Made by a program: the position numbers and the translations under genes. This document shows positions 17,783 to 27,859 of a stretch of 64,000 nucleotides of DNA, piece after piece. The stretch comes from Streptomyces sp. CBMA291 (GTDB lineage: Bacteria; Actinomycetota; Actinomycetes; Streptomycetales; Streptomycetaceae). Position 1 is the stretch's first letter. Every line of letters starts with the position of its first letter. The DNA lies in assembly GCF_014596525.1 (NCBI RefSeq), contig NZ_MSJP01000026.1, positions 40,687 through 104,686 of the forward strand. Direction: 5' to 3'. The notes beneath the pieces were generated by a model. It worked only from the letters and a program-made list of their open reading frames with translations, ran no database searches and was not told the DNA's origin.

Positions 17783-19114
17783 ATGCGCACTTCAAGGAGC
17801 AGACGTGGACGCCGGGCGGCGATCTCGGCGGTCGCCGTCGTCGTGACCGGCACGACCCTGCTCACCGGCTGCGGCAGCGACGGTGACGACGCCAAGGGAG
17901 ACGGCAGGATCACCCTGCGGGTGGGGACCTTCGGTTCCTTCGGCTACGACGACAAGACCGGCGCCAAGCTCTACGCCGAGTACGAGAAGGCCCACCCGAA
18001 CATCAAGATCGAGGAATCGAACGTCGCCGACGGCCAGAAGTACTGGGACACGCTGAAGCTGCGCCTCTCCCGCAACAGCGGTCTCGCGGACATCCAGGCG
18101 GTCGAGGTCGGCTTCATCGCCGAGGCGACCGGCGCGACCATGGCCGACAAGTGGGTCGACCTGGGCAAGGAGGGCGGCGCGAACCTCGGCGCCTTCCTCG
18201 ACTGGAAGGTCAAGCAGGCGACCACGGCCGAGGGCAAGGTCATCGGCCTCGGCACCGACATCGGCCCCATGGCCATCTGCTACAACAAGGACCTGTTCGC
18301 CAAGGCCAAGCTGCCCACCGACCGTGAAGCCGTCGGCAAGCTGTGGGCGGGCGACTGGGCCAAGTTCCTTGAGACCGGCCGGACTTACCAGAAGAGCGCG
18401 CCCGCGGGCACCTTCTTCCACGACTCGGCGAGCGGGCTCTTCAACGCCGTCGTCTCCAGCGACCCGGTGCAGTACGCCGACGCGAGCGGGAAGCTCGACT
18501 GGGAGAACAGCCCCGGAGTGAAGAAGGCCTGGGACACCGCCGTCGAGGCGGCCCAGGGCGGACTCACCGCCAAGCTGCGCCAGTTCGACGAGAAGGGCAC
18601 CTGGAACGCGGCCTTCAAGAACTCGAAGTTCGCCACCGTCGCCTGCCCCAGCTGGATGACCGGCATCATCAAGGACCAGGCGGGCACGGCCAACCAGGGC
18701 AAGTGGGACATCGCCGCGCCGCCGGTGGCGGGCAACTGGGGCGGCGCCTTCCTCGCCGTGCCGAAGTCCGGCAAGCACACCAAGGAGGCCGCCGAACTGG
18801 CCGCCTGGCTGACCGCCCCCGCACAGCACGCCAAGGTGTTCGCGGTCAACGGCAACATCCCCTCGTCCAAGGACACCCTGACCTCGCCCGCCGTCCAGAA
18901 CGCGAAGCTCCCCTACTTCGGCGACACCCCGGTCGGCCGGATCTTCTCCAGCGCGGCGGCCGGGATCACCCCCGCCACGATCAGCCGCTACGACGGCCAG
19001 GTGAAGACCTTCCTCACCGACAACGGCATCCTCGACATCGAGCAGCGCGGCACCGACCCGGCCAAGGCCTGGGAGAACGTCAAGAAGCTGGTCGCCGACA
19101 AGATCGCCCAGTAA
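17783..19114 (+). CDS. cebE: CebE, cellobiose/cellotriose-binding lipoprotein
   Basis: The substrate-binding protein of the cello-oligosaccharide ABC importer, 443 residues. A basic n-region and hydrophobic stretch lead to the lipobox LLTGC (Cys near residue 29), so it is lipid-anchored on the outer face of the membrane. The mature part is a family 1 solute-binding protein with GLADIQAVEVGFIAEATG, GTDIGPMAICYNKDLF and SWMTGIIKDQAG. GAGGAGAG lies just before the ATG at 17783. It heads cebE-cebF-cebG. The gene order, the CebR boxes and the downstream GH1 enzyme identify it as the CebE ortholog rather than another sugar-binding protein. Confidence 0.94.
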   Translation: MRTSRSRRGRRAAISAVAVVVTGTTLLTGCGSDGDDAKGDGRITLRVGTFGSFGYDDKTGAKLYAEYEKAHPNIKIEESNVADGQKYWDTLKLRLSRNSGLADIQAVEVGFIAEATGATMADKWVDLGKEGGANLGAFLDWKVKQATTAEGKVIGLGTDIGPMAICYNKDLFAKAKLPTDREAVGKLWAGDWAKFLETGRTYQKSAPAGTFFHDSASGLFNAVVSSDPVQYADASGKLDWENSPGVKKAWDTAVEAAQGGLTAKLRQFDEKGTWNAAFKNSKFATVACPSWMTGIIKDQAGTANQGKWDIAAPPVAGNWGGAFLAVPKSGKHTKEAAELAAWLTAPAQHAKVFAVNGNIPSSKDTLTSPAVQNAKLPYFGDTPVGRIFSSAAAGITPATISRYDGQVKTFLTDNGILDIEQRGTDPAKAWENVKKLVADKIAQ

Positions 19115-19207
19115 GGGGGACCGCGTGCCGGTCCTCCGCCGTCCCCGGGCGGCGGAGGACCGGCACCGTCCGCACCACGGCACGCATCGACCTGGAAGGA
19201 AGCCCCC

Positions 19208-20203
19208 GTGGCCACCTCCGTCCGGGCGGGACTCGACGGCTCAGCGCCGCCCGCGGAACCGCCCTCCTCCCCCGGCCGCCGCCCGGCCCCGGGCGGCCTG
19301 CGGTCCGCCCTCTACCGCTGGGACCTCAAGGCCGTCCCGTACGTCTTCGTCGCCCCCTTCTTCCTCACCTTCGCCGCCTTCGGCCTCTTCCCCCTGATCT
19401 ACACCGGCTGGCTCTCCCTGAACCGGGTGGAGCTGGGCGGCAGCGCGCAGTGGAAGGGCCTTGAGAACTACACGGACCTCGCGACCAGCGAGTTCTTCTG
19501 GAACGCGCTCCTCAACACCTTCACCATCGGGGTGATCGCGACCGTTCCCCAGCTGCTCATGGCCCTGGGCCTGGCGCATCTCCTCAACTACAGGCTCCGG
19601 GGGCGCGGCTTCTTCCGGGTCGCGATCCTCGCCCCGTACGCCACCTCCATCGCGGCGGCGACCCTGGTCTTCGCCCAGCTGTTCAACACCGACTACGGGC
19701 TGATCAACACCTTCCTCGACGTGGTCGGGATCGGCCCGGTCGACTGGGAGGCCTCCCGGTGGCCGGCCCAGATCGCCATCTCCGCCATCGTCACCTGGCG
19801 CTGGACCGGCTACAACGCGCTGATCTACCTGGCCGCGATGCAGGCCGTGCCGCAGGACCTGTACGAGGCCGCCGCCCTCGACGGGGCCTCGCGCTGGCGC
19901 CAGTTCCTGAGCGTCACCATCCCCTCCATCCGCCCGACCGTCCTGTTCACGATCGTCGTCTCCACCATCGGCGCCACCCAGCTCTTCGGCGAGCCGATGC
20001 TCTACGGCGGCAGCGTCGGCATCAGCGGCGGCAGCGGCAACCAGTTCCAGACGCTGAGCCTGCTGATGTACGAGAAGGGGTGGGTGACCGGCGCGCTGGG
20101 CCAGGCCTCGGCCATCGCATGGGTCATGCTGCTGCTCCTGCTGCTCGTCGGCGGCGTCCAGGCCCTCGTCTCCCGCCACCACCGCAAGAAGCTGGGGGGC
20201 TGA
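19208..20203 (+). CDS. cebF: CebF, sugar ABC transporter permease
   Basis: A 331-residue MalF-type inner-membrane permease of the cello-oligosaccharide importer. It has six predicted helices, starting VPYVFVAPFFLTFAAFGLFPLIYTG in pieces from about residue 44. The EAA loop that docks the ATPase reads YEAAALDGASRWRQFLSVTIP near residue 220. An N-terminal cytoplasmic tail of about 40 residues is Pro/Ala-rich. The GTG at 19208 is preceded by GGAAGGA. It forms the channel with CebG. No ATPase gene lies in the operon; in Streptomyces the shared ATPase MsiK, encoded elsewhere, energises this transporter. Confidence 0.94.
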   Translation: MATSVRAGLDGSAPPAEPPSSPGRRPAPGGLRSALYRWDLKAVPYVFVAPFFLTFAAFGLFPLIYTGWLSLNRVELGGSAQWKGLENYTDLATSEFFWNALLNTFTIGVIATVPQLLMALGLAHLLNYRLRGRGFFRVAILAPYATSIAAATLVFAQLFNTDYGLINTFLDVVGIGPVDWEASRWPAQIAISAIVTWRWTGYNALIYLAAMQAVPQDLYEAAALDGASRWRQFLSVTIPSIRPTVLFTIVVSTIGATQLFGEPMLYGGSVGISGGSGNQFQTLSLLMYEKGWVTGALGQASAIAWVMLLLLLLVGGVQALVSRHHRKKLGG

Positions 20204-20207
20204 GCCC

Positions 20208-21119
20208 ATGGCCCGCACTCTCGACCCGCCCCGCCCGGTGCGCCCCGCGCCCGGGACGGCCCCGTCCGGCCGCCGCCCGCGCTCGGCCGCGGGACGCCAG
20301 CACCACGCGGGGCCGCTGACCTACGTCCTGCTCACCGTGGCGGCGGTGGTCTCGCTCTTCCCGCTGTACTGGAACGTGGTGGCCGCCTCGCACACCGGCG
20401 AGCGGGTGGTGGAGGCCCCGGCACCGCTGCTGCCCGGCTCCCGTCTCCTGGACAACCTCACCTTCGCCTGGAACCAGGTGGACATGGGCGAGGCGCTGGT
20501 CAACACGACGATCGTGGCGAGTCTGGTGGCCGCGTCCACCGTCGTCTTCTCCACCCTCGCCGGGTTCGCCTTCGCCAAACTGCCCTTCCGGGGCCGGGGG
20601 GTGCTGCTCTCGCTCGTGGTCGCCACGATGACGATCCCGCCGCAGCTCAGCGTCATCCCGCTCTACCAGATCGTCACCGACCTCGGCTGGGTCGACCAGC
20701 TCCAGTCGGTGGTGCTTCCCTCCTTGGTCGCCGCCTTCGGCGTGTTCTTCATGCGTCAGTTCCTCGTCGAGGCGCTGCCCGTCGAGCTGGTGGAGGCGGC
20801 CCGGATGGACGGCGCGCACAGTCTCCGGATCATCTGGCACGTGGTCTTCCCGGTGGCCCGGCCCGCCATGGCGGTGCTCGGCATGCTGGTCTTCGTCCAG
20901 GCCTGGAACGACTTCTTCTGGCCTTTCATCGCACTCACCCCGGACGGCAACCCCACCCTCCAGGTGGCGCTCGCCGGACTCGGCGCGGGCAACCACACCG
21001 TGGACCATGCCGTCGTGCTGACCGGCGCCCTCATATCGACCGTGCCGCTGCTGCTGGTCTTCGCCTTCCTCGGCAAGCACATCGTCGGCGGGATCACGGC
21101 CGGCGCCGTCAAGAGCTGA
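20208..21119 (+). CDS. cebG: CebG, sugar ABC transporter permease
   Basis: The 303-residue MalG-type partner of CebF. After a basic, Pro-rich N-terminus the first helix is TYVLLTVAAVVSLFPLYWNVV. The EAA loop is VELVEAARMDGAHSLRIIWHVVFP (about residues 197-220), and the sequence ends in the MalG-like FLGKHIVGGITAGAVK. It starts four bases after the cebF stop. Transport of cellobiose/cellotriose is assigned from synteny with cebR, cebE and bglC. Confidence 0.94.
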   Translation: MARTLDPPRPVRPAPGTAPSGRRPRSAAGRQHHAGPLTYVLLTVAAVVSLFPLYWNVVAASHTGERVVEAPAPLLPGSRLLDNLTFAWNQVDMGEALVNTTIVASLVAASTVVFSTLAGFAFAKLPFRGRGVLLSLVVATMTIPPQLSVIPLYQIVTDLGWVDQLQSVVLPSLVAAFGVFFMRQFLVEALPVELVEAARMDGAHSLRIIWHVVFPVARPAMAVLGMLVFVQAWNDFFWPFIALTPDGNPTLQVALAGLGAGNHTVDHAVVLTGALISTVPLLLVFAFLGKHIVGGITAGAVKS

Positions 21120-21182
21120 CCGGCTCCACCGCCCCACTCCCGTTCCACCGCTGTACCGAACGTACCGACCCCGTACCCGTGT

Positions 21183-21196
21183 TGGGAGCGCTCTTC
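21183..21196 (+). promoter_or_regulatory. Degenerate CebR box overlapping the bglC ribosome binding site
   Basis: TGGGAGCGCTCTTC keeps the first 11 bases of the CebR box but has lost the last three. Its GGGAG (21184-21188) is also the only Shine-Dalgarno-like sequence for bglC, nine bases before the ATG. Confidence 0.75.
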
Positions 21197-21197
21197 C

Positions 21198-22640
21198 ATG
21201 ACCGCGTCCGAAGCCCGGCCGCTCACCGCCACCCGTTCGTTCCCGCCCGGCTTCCTCTGGGGCGCGGCCACCGCCGCGTACCAGATCGAGGGAGCGGCGG
21301 CGGAGGACGGCCGTACCCCGTCCATCTGGGACACCTTCTCGCACACGCCCGGCAAGGTCTTCGAGGGCCATACAGGCGATGTGGCCGTGGACCACTACCA
21401 CCGGTTCCGCGAGGACGTCCGGATCATGTCCGAACTGGGCCTGAACTCCTACCGGTTCTCCGTCTCCTGGTCCCGGGTGCAGCCCACCGGGCGGGGTCCG
21501 GCCGTGCAGAAGGGGCTCGACTTCTACCGGGCGCTCGTCGACGAGCTGCTCGCCGCCGGGATCGAGCCCGCTCTCACGCTCTACCACTGGGACCTGCCGC
21601 AGGAGTTGGAGGACGCGGGCGGCTGGCCGGAGCGGGCGACCGCCGAGCGGTTCGCCGTGTACGCGGGGATCGTCGCCGACGCCCTCGGTGACCGGGTGAC
21701 CCGCTGGACCACCCTCAACGAGCCCTGGTGCACCGCCTTCCTGGGGTACGGCTCCGGGGTGCACGCGCCGGGCCGTACCGATCCGGTGGCGTCGCTGCGG
21801 GCCGCGCACCACCTCAATCTGGGGCACGGGCTCGCCGTCCAGGCGCTGCGCGCCGCGCTCCCGGCCGACCGGCAGCTCTCGGTCTCGCTCAATCTGCACG
21901 AGGTGCGGCCGCTGACCGGCTCCGCCGGGGATCTGGACGCGGTCCGCCGGATCGACGCGGTCGGCAACCGGATCTGGCTCGGGCCGATGCTGGAGGGCGC
22001 CTACCCCGAGGATCTGCTCGCGGACACGGCACGGCTGACCGACTGGTCCTTCGTCCGGGACGGCGACACGGCGACCGCGCGGCAGCCGCTCGATCTGCTC
22101 GCGGTCAACTTCTACACGCCGACGCTGGTGTCGGAGGTTCCGGAGGGGACGGTGAAGCCGCAGGACGACGGGCACGGCGACAGCGAGCACTCGCCGTGGC
22201 CGGGCGCGGACCGGGTCGCCTTCCACCGGGCGCCGGGCGAGCGGACGGCGATGGGCTGGCCGGTCGACGCGAGCGCCCTGTACGACCTGCTCCTGCGGGT
22301 GTCGGCGGCGTACCCCGAGCTGCCGATGGTGATCAGCGAGAACGGGGCGGCGTACGAGGACGTGGTGTCCCCGGACGGCTCGGTGCACGACCCGGAGCGT
22401 GCCGCCTACGTCCACGCGCATCTGGAGGCGGTGCACCGGGCGATGGAGGACGGGGCCGATGTGCGCGGCTACTTCCTCTGGTCGCTTCTGGACAACTTCG
22501 AGTGGGCGTACGGCTATGCGAAGCGGTTCGGCGCGGTGCGGGTGGACTACGACACGCTGGAGCGGACGCCGAAGTCCAGTGCGCTCTGGTACGCGCGGGT
22601 GGCCAGGTCGGGTGAGCTGACCGCGCCCGACGCGGGCTGA
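21198..22640 (+). CDS. bglC: BglC, GH1 beta-glucosidase
   Basis: A 480-residue intracellular family 1 beta-glucosidase that splits imported cellobiose and cellotriose to glucose. The N-terminus [20 protein letters not shown] is the GH1 signature. The acid/base Glu is in TTLNEPWC near residue 175 and the nucleophile in [10 protein letters not shown] near 380; [17 protein letters not shown] is the conserved aglycone-site segment. There is no signal peptide. It follows cebG after 78 bases with its own degenerate CebR box. In Streptomyces this enzyme both uses cellobiose and removes the inducer of CebR. Confidence 0.95.
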   Translation: MTASEARPLTATRSFPPGFLWGAATAAYQIEGAAAEDGRTPSIWDTFSHTPGKVFEGHTGDVAVDHYHRFREDVRIMSELGLNSYRFSVSWSRVQPTGRGPAVQKGLDFYRALVDELLAAGIEPALTLYHWDLPQELEDAGGWPERATAERFAVYAGIVADALGDRVTRWTTLNEPWCTAFLGYGSGVHAPGRTDPVASLRAAHHLNLGHGLAVQALRAALPADRQLSVSLNLHEVRPLTGSAGDLDAVRRIDAVGNRIWLGPMLEGAYPEDLLADTARLTDWSFVRDGDTATARQPLDLLAVNFYTPTLVSEVPEGTVKPQDDGHGDSEHSPWPGADRVAFHRAPGERTAMGWPVDASALYDLLLRVSAAYPELPMVISENGAAYEDVVSPDGSVHDPERAAYVHAHLEAVHRAMEDGADVRGYFLWSLLDNFEWAYGYAKRFGAVRVDYDTLERTPKSSALWYARVARSGELTAPDAG

Positions 22641-22644
22641 CGGA

Positions 22645-22754
22645 CGGCGGGGGCTGTTCCTCCGGCGGCGGGGCGGGCCGGGCGGCGGGGCCGTCCCGGT
22701 GACGGCCGGGGGCCGTTCCCGTGGCGGCGAGGGGCCGTTCCGGTGACGGTGAAG
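22645..22754. repeat. Short tandem repeat, 22-bp period
   Basis: Units beginning GGGCCGT(T/C)CC and ending GTGACGGC/GGCGGCG occur at 22688, 22710 and 22732 (22-bp steps). A weaker related copy begins near 22648. They fill the gap between bglC and the phosphodiesterase gene. No gene is present. Confidence 0.65.
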
Positions 22755-22841
22755 CGTGCCGGACCGGGAGGGGCTCGGCACACGGGTGTCTTCCGGTGAC
22801 GGGATCGGGCCGGCACGGTCGTGTCGCCGGAGGGCGGCCCC

Positions 22842-22855
22842 TAGAGTGCTCGGAT
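22842..22855 (+). promoter_or_regulatory. Possible leaderless promoter of the phosphodiesterase gene
   Basis: TAGAGT at 22842-22847 resembles a -10 hexamer and ends eight bases before the ATG at 22856, with no Shine-Dalgarno sequence between. A transcript starting at or near the ATG is therefore plausible. A clear -35 is not seen. Confidence 0.4.
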
Positions 22856-23767
22856 ATGAGAGACGCTTCTCCGTCCGCCGCCTCCCGGCCCCTTCGTCGC
22901 CGTACGGCCACTCTGGTCGCCGCGGCCACCGCCGTGGCGGGTGTCGCGGCCGTGTTCGTGGTCGCCGCCCCGCCTTCGCATTCGGTGGCGGGGCCCGCCA
23001 CCGGGCGGGCCACCGTCTGGATGCGTGCGGCGGGGGCGCCGCCGACGGTGATCGCCCACCGGGGCGCCGCCTCCCTCGCCCCCGAGAACACCCTGATCTC
23101 CGACGAGGTGGCCCGGCGGGGCGGGGCCGTCTGGATCGAGAACGACGTCCAGCCCAGCAAGGACGGCGTGCCGTACGTCCTCCACGACACGACGGTGGAC
23201 CGGACCACCGACGGCACGGGCCCGATCCGTTCGCTGACCTCGGCCCAGATCGACGCGCTCGACGCGGGTTCCTGGTTCGCCCCGGCCTACGCGGGCACCC
23301 GGGTCCCCACGCTCGCCGCCCAGCTCGCGGATCTGAGGGAGCGCGGCGGAAAGCTGCTCCTCGAAGTCAAGGGCCCGCACAGCCTGGCCGAGGTGGCCCG
23401 GATCGTCCGGGAGGTCCGGGACCAGGACATGACCGGCCGGGTCTTCGTCCAGAGCTTCGACGTGCCGTCCCTGCGGTACGTCCACCAGCTGGCGCCCAAG
23501 CTGCCGCTGGGGCTGCTGCGGGGCACCCTCGACCCCGATCCGGTCGCGCTGGCCAGGCAGCTCGGCCTCGCCGCGTACAACGTCTCGGACACCGCGCTCG
23601 GCACCCGTCCGGAGCTGGTCCGGGAGCTGCACGCGGCGGGGGTGGCCGTGAACGTGTGGACGGTCGACACCCCGGCCCGCTGGAAGGCGCTTGACGCGCT
23701 CGGGGTGGACGGGCTCATCACCAACCGTCCGACGCAGCTTGCCGGTTGGGCCTCGGGCCGGGGCTGA
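22856..23767 (+). CDS. Exported glycerophosphodiester phosphodiesterase
   Basis: A 303-residue GDPD that releases glycerol 3-phosphate and an alcohol from glycerophosphodiesters. An arginine-rich N-terminus and hydrophobic stretch (TATLVAAATAVAGVAAVFVVAA) form a signal peptide or membrane anchor; the protein acts outside the membrane. The active site begins VIAHRGAASLAPENT (catalytic His and the Glu of PENT). It continues IENDVQPSKDGVPYVLHDTTVDRTT, which holds the metal ligands and second His. LLLEVKGP and VNVWTVDTPARW are later family motifs. It may recycle lipid head groups or teichoic-acid-like polymers under phosphate limitation, but no PHO box was recognised. Confidence 0.9.
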   Translation: MRDASPSAASRPLRRRTATLVAAATAVAGVAAVFVVAAPPSHSVAGPATGRATVWMRAAGAPPTVIAHRGAASLAPENTLISDEVARRGGAVWIENDVQPSKDGVPYVLHDTTVDRTTDGTGPIRSLTSAQIDALDAGSWFAPAYAGTRVPTLAAQLADLRERGGKLLLEVKGPHSLAEVARIVREVRDQDMTGRVFVQSFDVPSLRYVHQLAPKLPLGLLRGTLDPDPVALARQLGLAAYNVSDTALGTRPELVRELHAAGVAVNVWTVDTPARWKALDALGVDGLITNRPTQLAGWASGRG

Positions 23768-23797
23768 GCACCCCGGCCCCGGCCCGGGACCCGTCCG

Positions 23798-24862
23798 TTA
23801 CGGCGTGACCTTGATGCCGTCGACGAAGGCACGGACCATGACCGCCTGGGTGTAGACGACCGTGCCGGGCTTGAGCAGCCGGTCGTCGCCGTGTCCCTCG
23901 CTCACCTGGACGGTCCGCTCGCCGAGGAAGGCGAGGGTCGTCTCGTCGAAGATCCACTCGGTGCGCTGGCCGGTGGGGGCGTCGAGCCGGGCGACGGCGA
24001 CGCCCTTGCGTCCGGCGGCGTCGGTGGCGCTGTCGACGGTGACGACGCCGGGGATCTTCGCGGCCGCCCGGTAGAGCGCGGCGGTGAGCTTCGGCGAGGG
24101 CCAGCTCTCGCCGAGGAGGTCGCCGATGGTGGTGAAGGCCTCCTGGTCCTTGTCGCGGCCCTGGCCCGCGGTCTCCGTGTAGATCTTGCTCAGCAGCGCG
24201 TCGGGGTCGGTGGGCAGGGTGGCGAGGTAGTCGTGCGAGGGCGCGCCGAGGTGCGGCTTCACGACATTGCCCTGCTCGTCGCGCCCTCCGAGGGGGATGC
24301 CCTCGGGGCCGGTGTTGCCGGGTTCGGTCAGCCAGCCCTTGAGGCCGTCGGGGGAACGCCAGGAGCGGCGGGTGTGCAGGGGGGTGCCGACGAGACCGCT
24401 GACGCCGTCGGCGACCCTGATGTGGGTGCCGGCGACACGGGACTCGATGTAGACGTACGAGCCGGTGTGGCGGCCGGAGCCGCCCGCTTCGGCGGCGGCG
24501 AGGGAGATCCGGTCGAGGAGCCGGGGCGCGCCCTGGGTGTCGACGGTGCCGATCCGGGTGGTGAGGACGGGGCCGGCCGCCCGGTCGTCCGGGGCCTGCG
24601 AGCCGCCGGGGGCGAGGACGAGGACGCCGACGGCGAGGGCTCCGGCGAGGGCGGTCGCGGCGGGCAGGAGGATCGCCTTCCTGAGGAAGGGGTTGCGTCG
24701 GGCGGGCCGCTCGGCGGTGCGGCGGTCTTCGTGGATCAGGTTCATCAGGCGCTCCTTGTGGAACTGGTGGCGGCCCGGGGGGAGTTCGCGCTCCTCGATC
24801 GCGGGGAGGTCGCCGCTCTCGTTCCGGTGCGCCGTGGGCGACTGGTTCGGCTCGGGGTTCAT
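23798..24862 (-). CDS. CU044_5270-type membrane protein coupled to an ECF sigma factor
   Basis: A 354-residue protein with a cytoplasmic N-terminal segment of about 65 residues, one membrane helix (AILLPAATALAGALAVGVLVLA, about residues 63-84) and a large outer domain. Motifs GSYVYIESRVAGTH, WRSPDGLKGWLTEPG, LLGESWPSPKLTAALYRAAAKIPGV and RTEWIFDETTLAFLGER are those of the actinobacterial CU044_5270 family. That family is habitually found beside ECF sigma factors and likely acts as an anti-sigma or a coupled envelope sensor. The ATG overlaps the sigma factor stop by four bases. The outer domain resembles lipoprotein-like periplasmic folds; the ligand is unknown. Confidence 0.85.
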   Translation of the reverse strand: MNPEPNQSPTAHRNESGDLPAIEERELPPGRHQFHKERLMNLIHEDRRTAERPARRNPFLRKAILLPAATALAGALAVGVLVLAPGGSQAPDDRAAGPVLTTRIGTVDTQGAPRLLDRISLAAAEAGGSGRHTGSYVYIESRVAGTHIRVADGVSGLVGTPLHTRRSWRSPDGLKGWLTEPGNTGPEGIPLGGRDEQGNVVKPHLGAPSHDYLATLPTDPDALLSKIYTETAGQGRDKDQEAFTTIGDLLGESWPSPKLTAALYRAAAKIPGVVTVDSATDAAGRKGVAVARLDAPTGQRTEWIFDETTLAFLGERTVQVSEGHGDDRLLKPGTVVYTQAVMVRAFVDGIKVTP

Positions 24863-25599
24863 CGGGTTCCTTCCTGCGCGGGCCGGACCGCCTTGACGCG
24901 GTCACCTGTTCTCTGTCGGGAGCGGGGGGCGGGTTCCCGTTCCGGGGCTGCGAATCGTCCGCGATGTTCGCGGGCGGGTTCCCGCTCCGGGGCGGCGAGC
25001 CGTCCGCGTCGCTCCGGGGCGGCGGTTCGTGTGCCGTGTGCGCGGGAGAGTTCCTCCTCGGCGCCGGTACGGAGCTTGGCGCGGGCGCGGGAGAGCCGGG
25101 AGCGGACGGTGCCGACGGGCAGGCCGAGGGCTTCGGCGGCTTCGGTGTAGGCGAGGCCTTCCCAGAGGCAGAGCACGAGGATCTCGCGCTCGGTGCGGCG
25201 CAGGGCGCCGAGTGCGCGGAGGGTGGCGGCGATGCGGTTCCGGTCGTCGAGGCGTCCGGCGACCTCCGGGGCGTGGTCGGGCACCGAGGCTTCGGGCGGG
25301 CCCGCCATGGCGTAGGCGAGGGCGGCTGCCCGGTAGCGGCGGTTGCCCCGGCAGTGGTTGCGGGCCACGTTGGTGGCGACGCCGAGGAGCCAGGGCCGGA
25401 GCGAGCCTCCCTCCGGGTCCACCTTGTGCCGGAGCCGCCAGGCTTCGAGGTAGGTGGCCGCCATCACGTCCTCGGCGACGGACCAGTCCCCGGTCAGCCG
25501 GAAGGCGTGGTTGTAGACGCTTCGGGCGAAGGCGTCGAAGAGTTCGGCGAAGGCCGAGGAGTCTCCGTCCCGGATGCGTGCGCGCAGGTCGATGTTCAC
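24859..25599 (-). CDS. ECF RNA polymerase sigma factor with repetitive charged C-terminal tail
   Basis: A group 4 sigma factor with regions 2 (FAELFDAFARSVYNHAFRLTGDWSVAEDVMAATYLEAWR) and 4 (RTEREILVLCLWEGLAYTEAAEALGLPVGTVRSRLSRARAKL) in the first 190 of 246 residues. The last 50 or so residues are an unusual tail built of repeated AAPEREPA and RGRxAAPE units, absent from ordinary ECF factors. The tail is encoded by a tandem repeat just before the coupled membrane-protein gene. The GTG at 25599 fits the conserved N-terminus; the ribosome binding site is weak. A perfect palindrome GTGACCCGGGTCAC lies 36 bases upstream. Confidence 0.87.
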   Translation of the reverse strand: MNIDLRARIRDGDSSAFAELFDAFARSVYNHAFRLTGDWSVAEDVMAATYLEAWRLRHKVDPEGGSLRPWLLGVATNVARNHCRGNRRYRAAALAYAMAGPPEASVPDHAPEVAGRLDDRNRIAATLRALGALRRTEREILVLCLWEGLAYTEAAEALGLPVGTVRSRLSRARAKLRTGAEEELSRAHGTRTAAPERRGRLAAPEREPAREHRGRFAAPEREPAPRSRQRTGDRVKAVRPAQEGTR

Positions 25600-25634
25600 G
25601 TCTCTCGTCTGTCCGGCCCCGGGGAGGGGTTCCC

Positions 25635-25648
25635 GTGACCCGGGTCAC
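25635..25648. promoter_or_regulatory. 14-bp palindrome upstream of the ECF sigma gene
   Basis: GTGACCCGGGTCAC is a perfect palindrome 36 bases upstream of the sigma factor GTG, in promoter position. It is a candidate operator for an unidentified dimeric regulator. Confidence 0.5.
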
Positions 25649-25736
25649 AGCGGGAGGGGGCCGGTGCGGTCGCCCCGGGGAGGCGAGGAGCCCGCCCCGG
25701 CCGGCCGGGGCGATCCGATTGTGCCCGGAAAGACGA

Positions 25737-25782
25737 GAGGCCCGCCCCTCCCCCGGCTCGGTCGAGCGCGGGAGGGGCGGGC
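25737..25782. terminator. Long GC hairpin
   Basis: A CCCGCCCCTCCC arm starting at 25741 pairs perfectly with GGGAGGGGCGGG ending near 25781. It stands between the 26-bp repeat array (downstream of the cstR-like gene) and the sigma gene promoter, and probably terminates the minus-strand transcript of the cstR-like gene. Confidence 0.65.
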
Positions 25783-25784
25783 GT

Positions 25785-27739
<1,955 letters not shown>

Positions 27740-27765
27740 GGGGGGAATTCCGTTCACGGAGCAAG

Positions 27766-27781
27766 ATACCCAGAGGGGTAT
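27766..27781. promoter_or_regulatory. CstR/CsoR-type operator before the rhodanese gene
   Basis: ATACCCAGAGGGGTAT, one mismatch from full symmetry, 27 bases before the rhodanese ATG. Confidence 0.78.
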
Positions 27782-27859
27782 GTAAAGGGTCAGGGGCCCT
27801 CGGGGCGCAGGGGACGGACGGGGGCGCGTCCTCCCCTGCGTACGAGGGGGTGGGAGGGG

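Noticed and set aside
20124..22781. 885-codon minus-strand frame across cebG and bglC
   Set aside because: Crosses two well-supported genes in antisense and shows shuffled composition.
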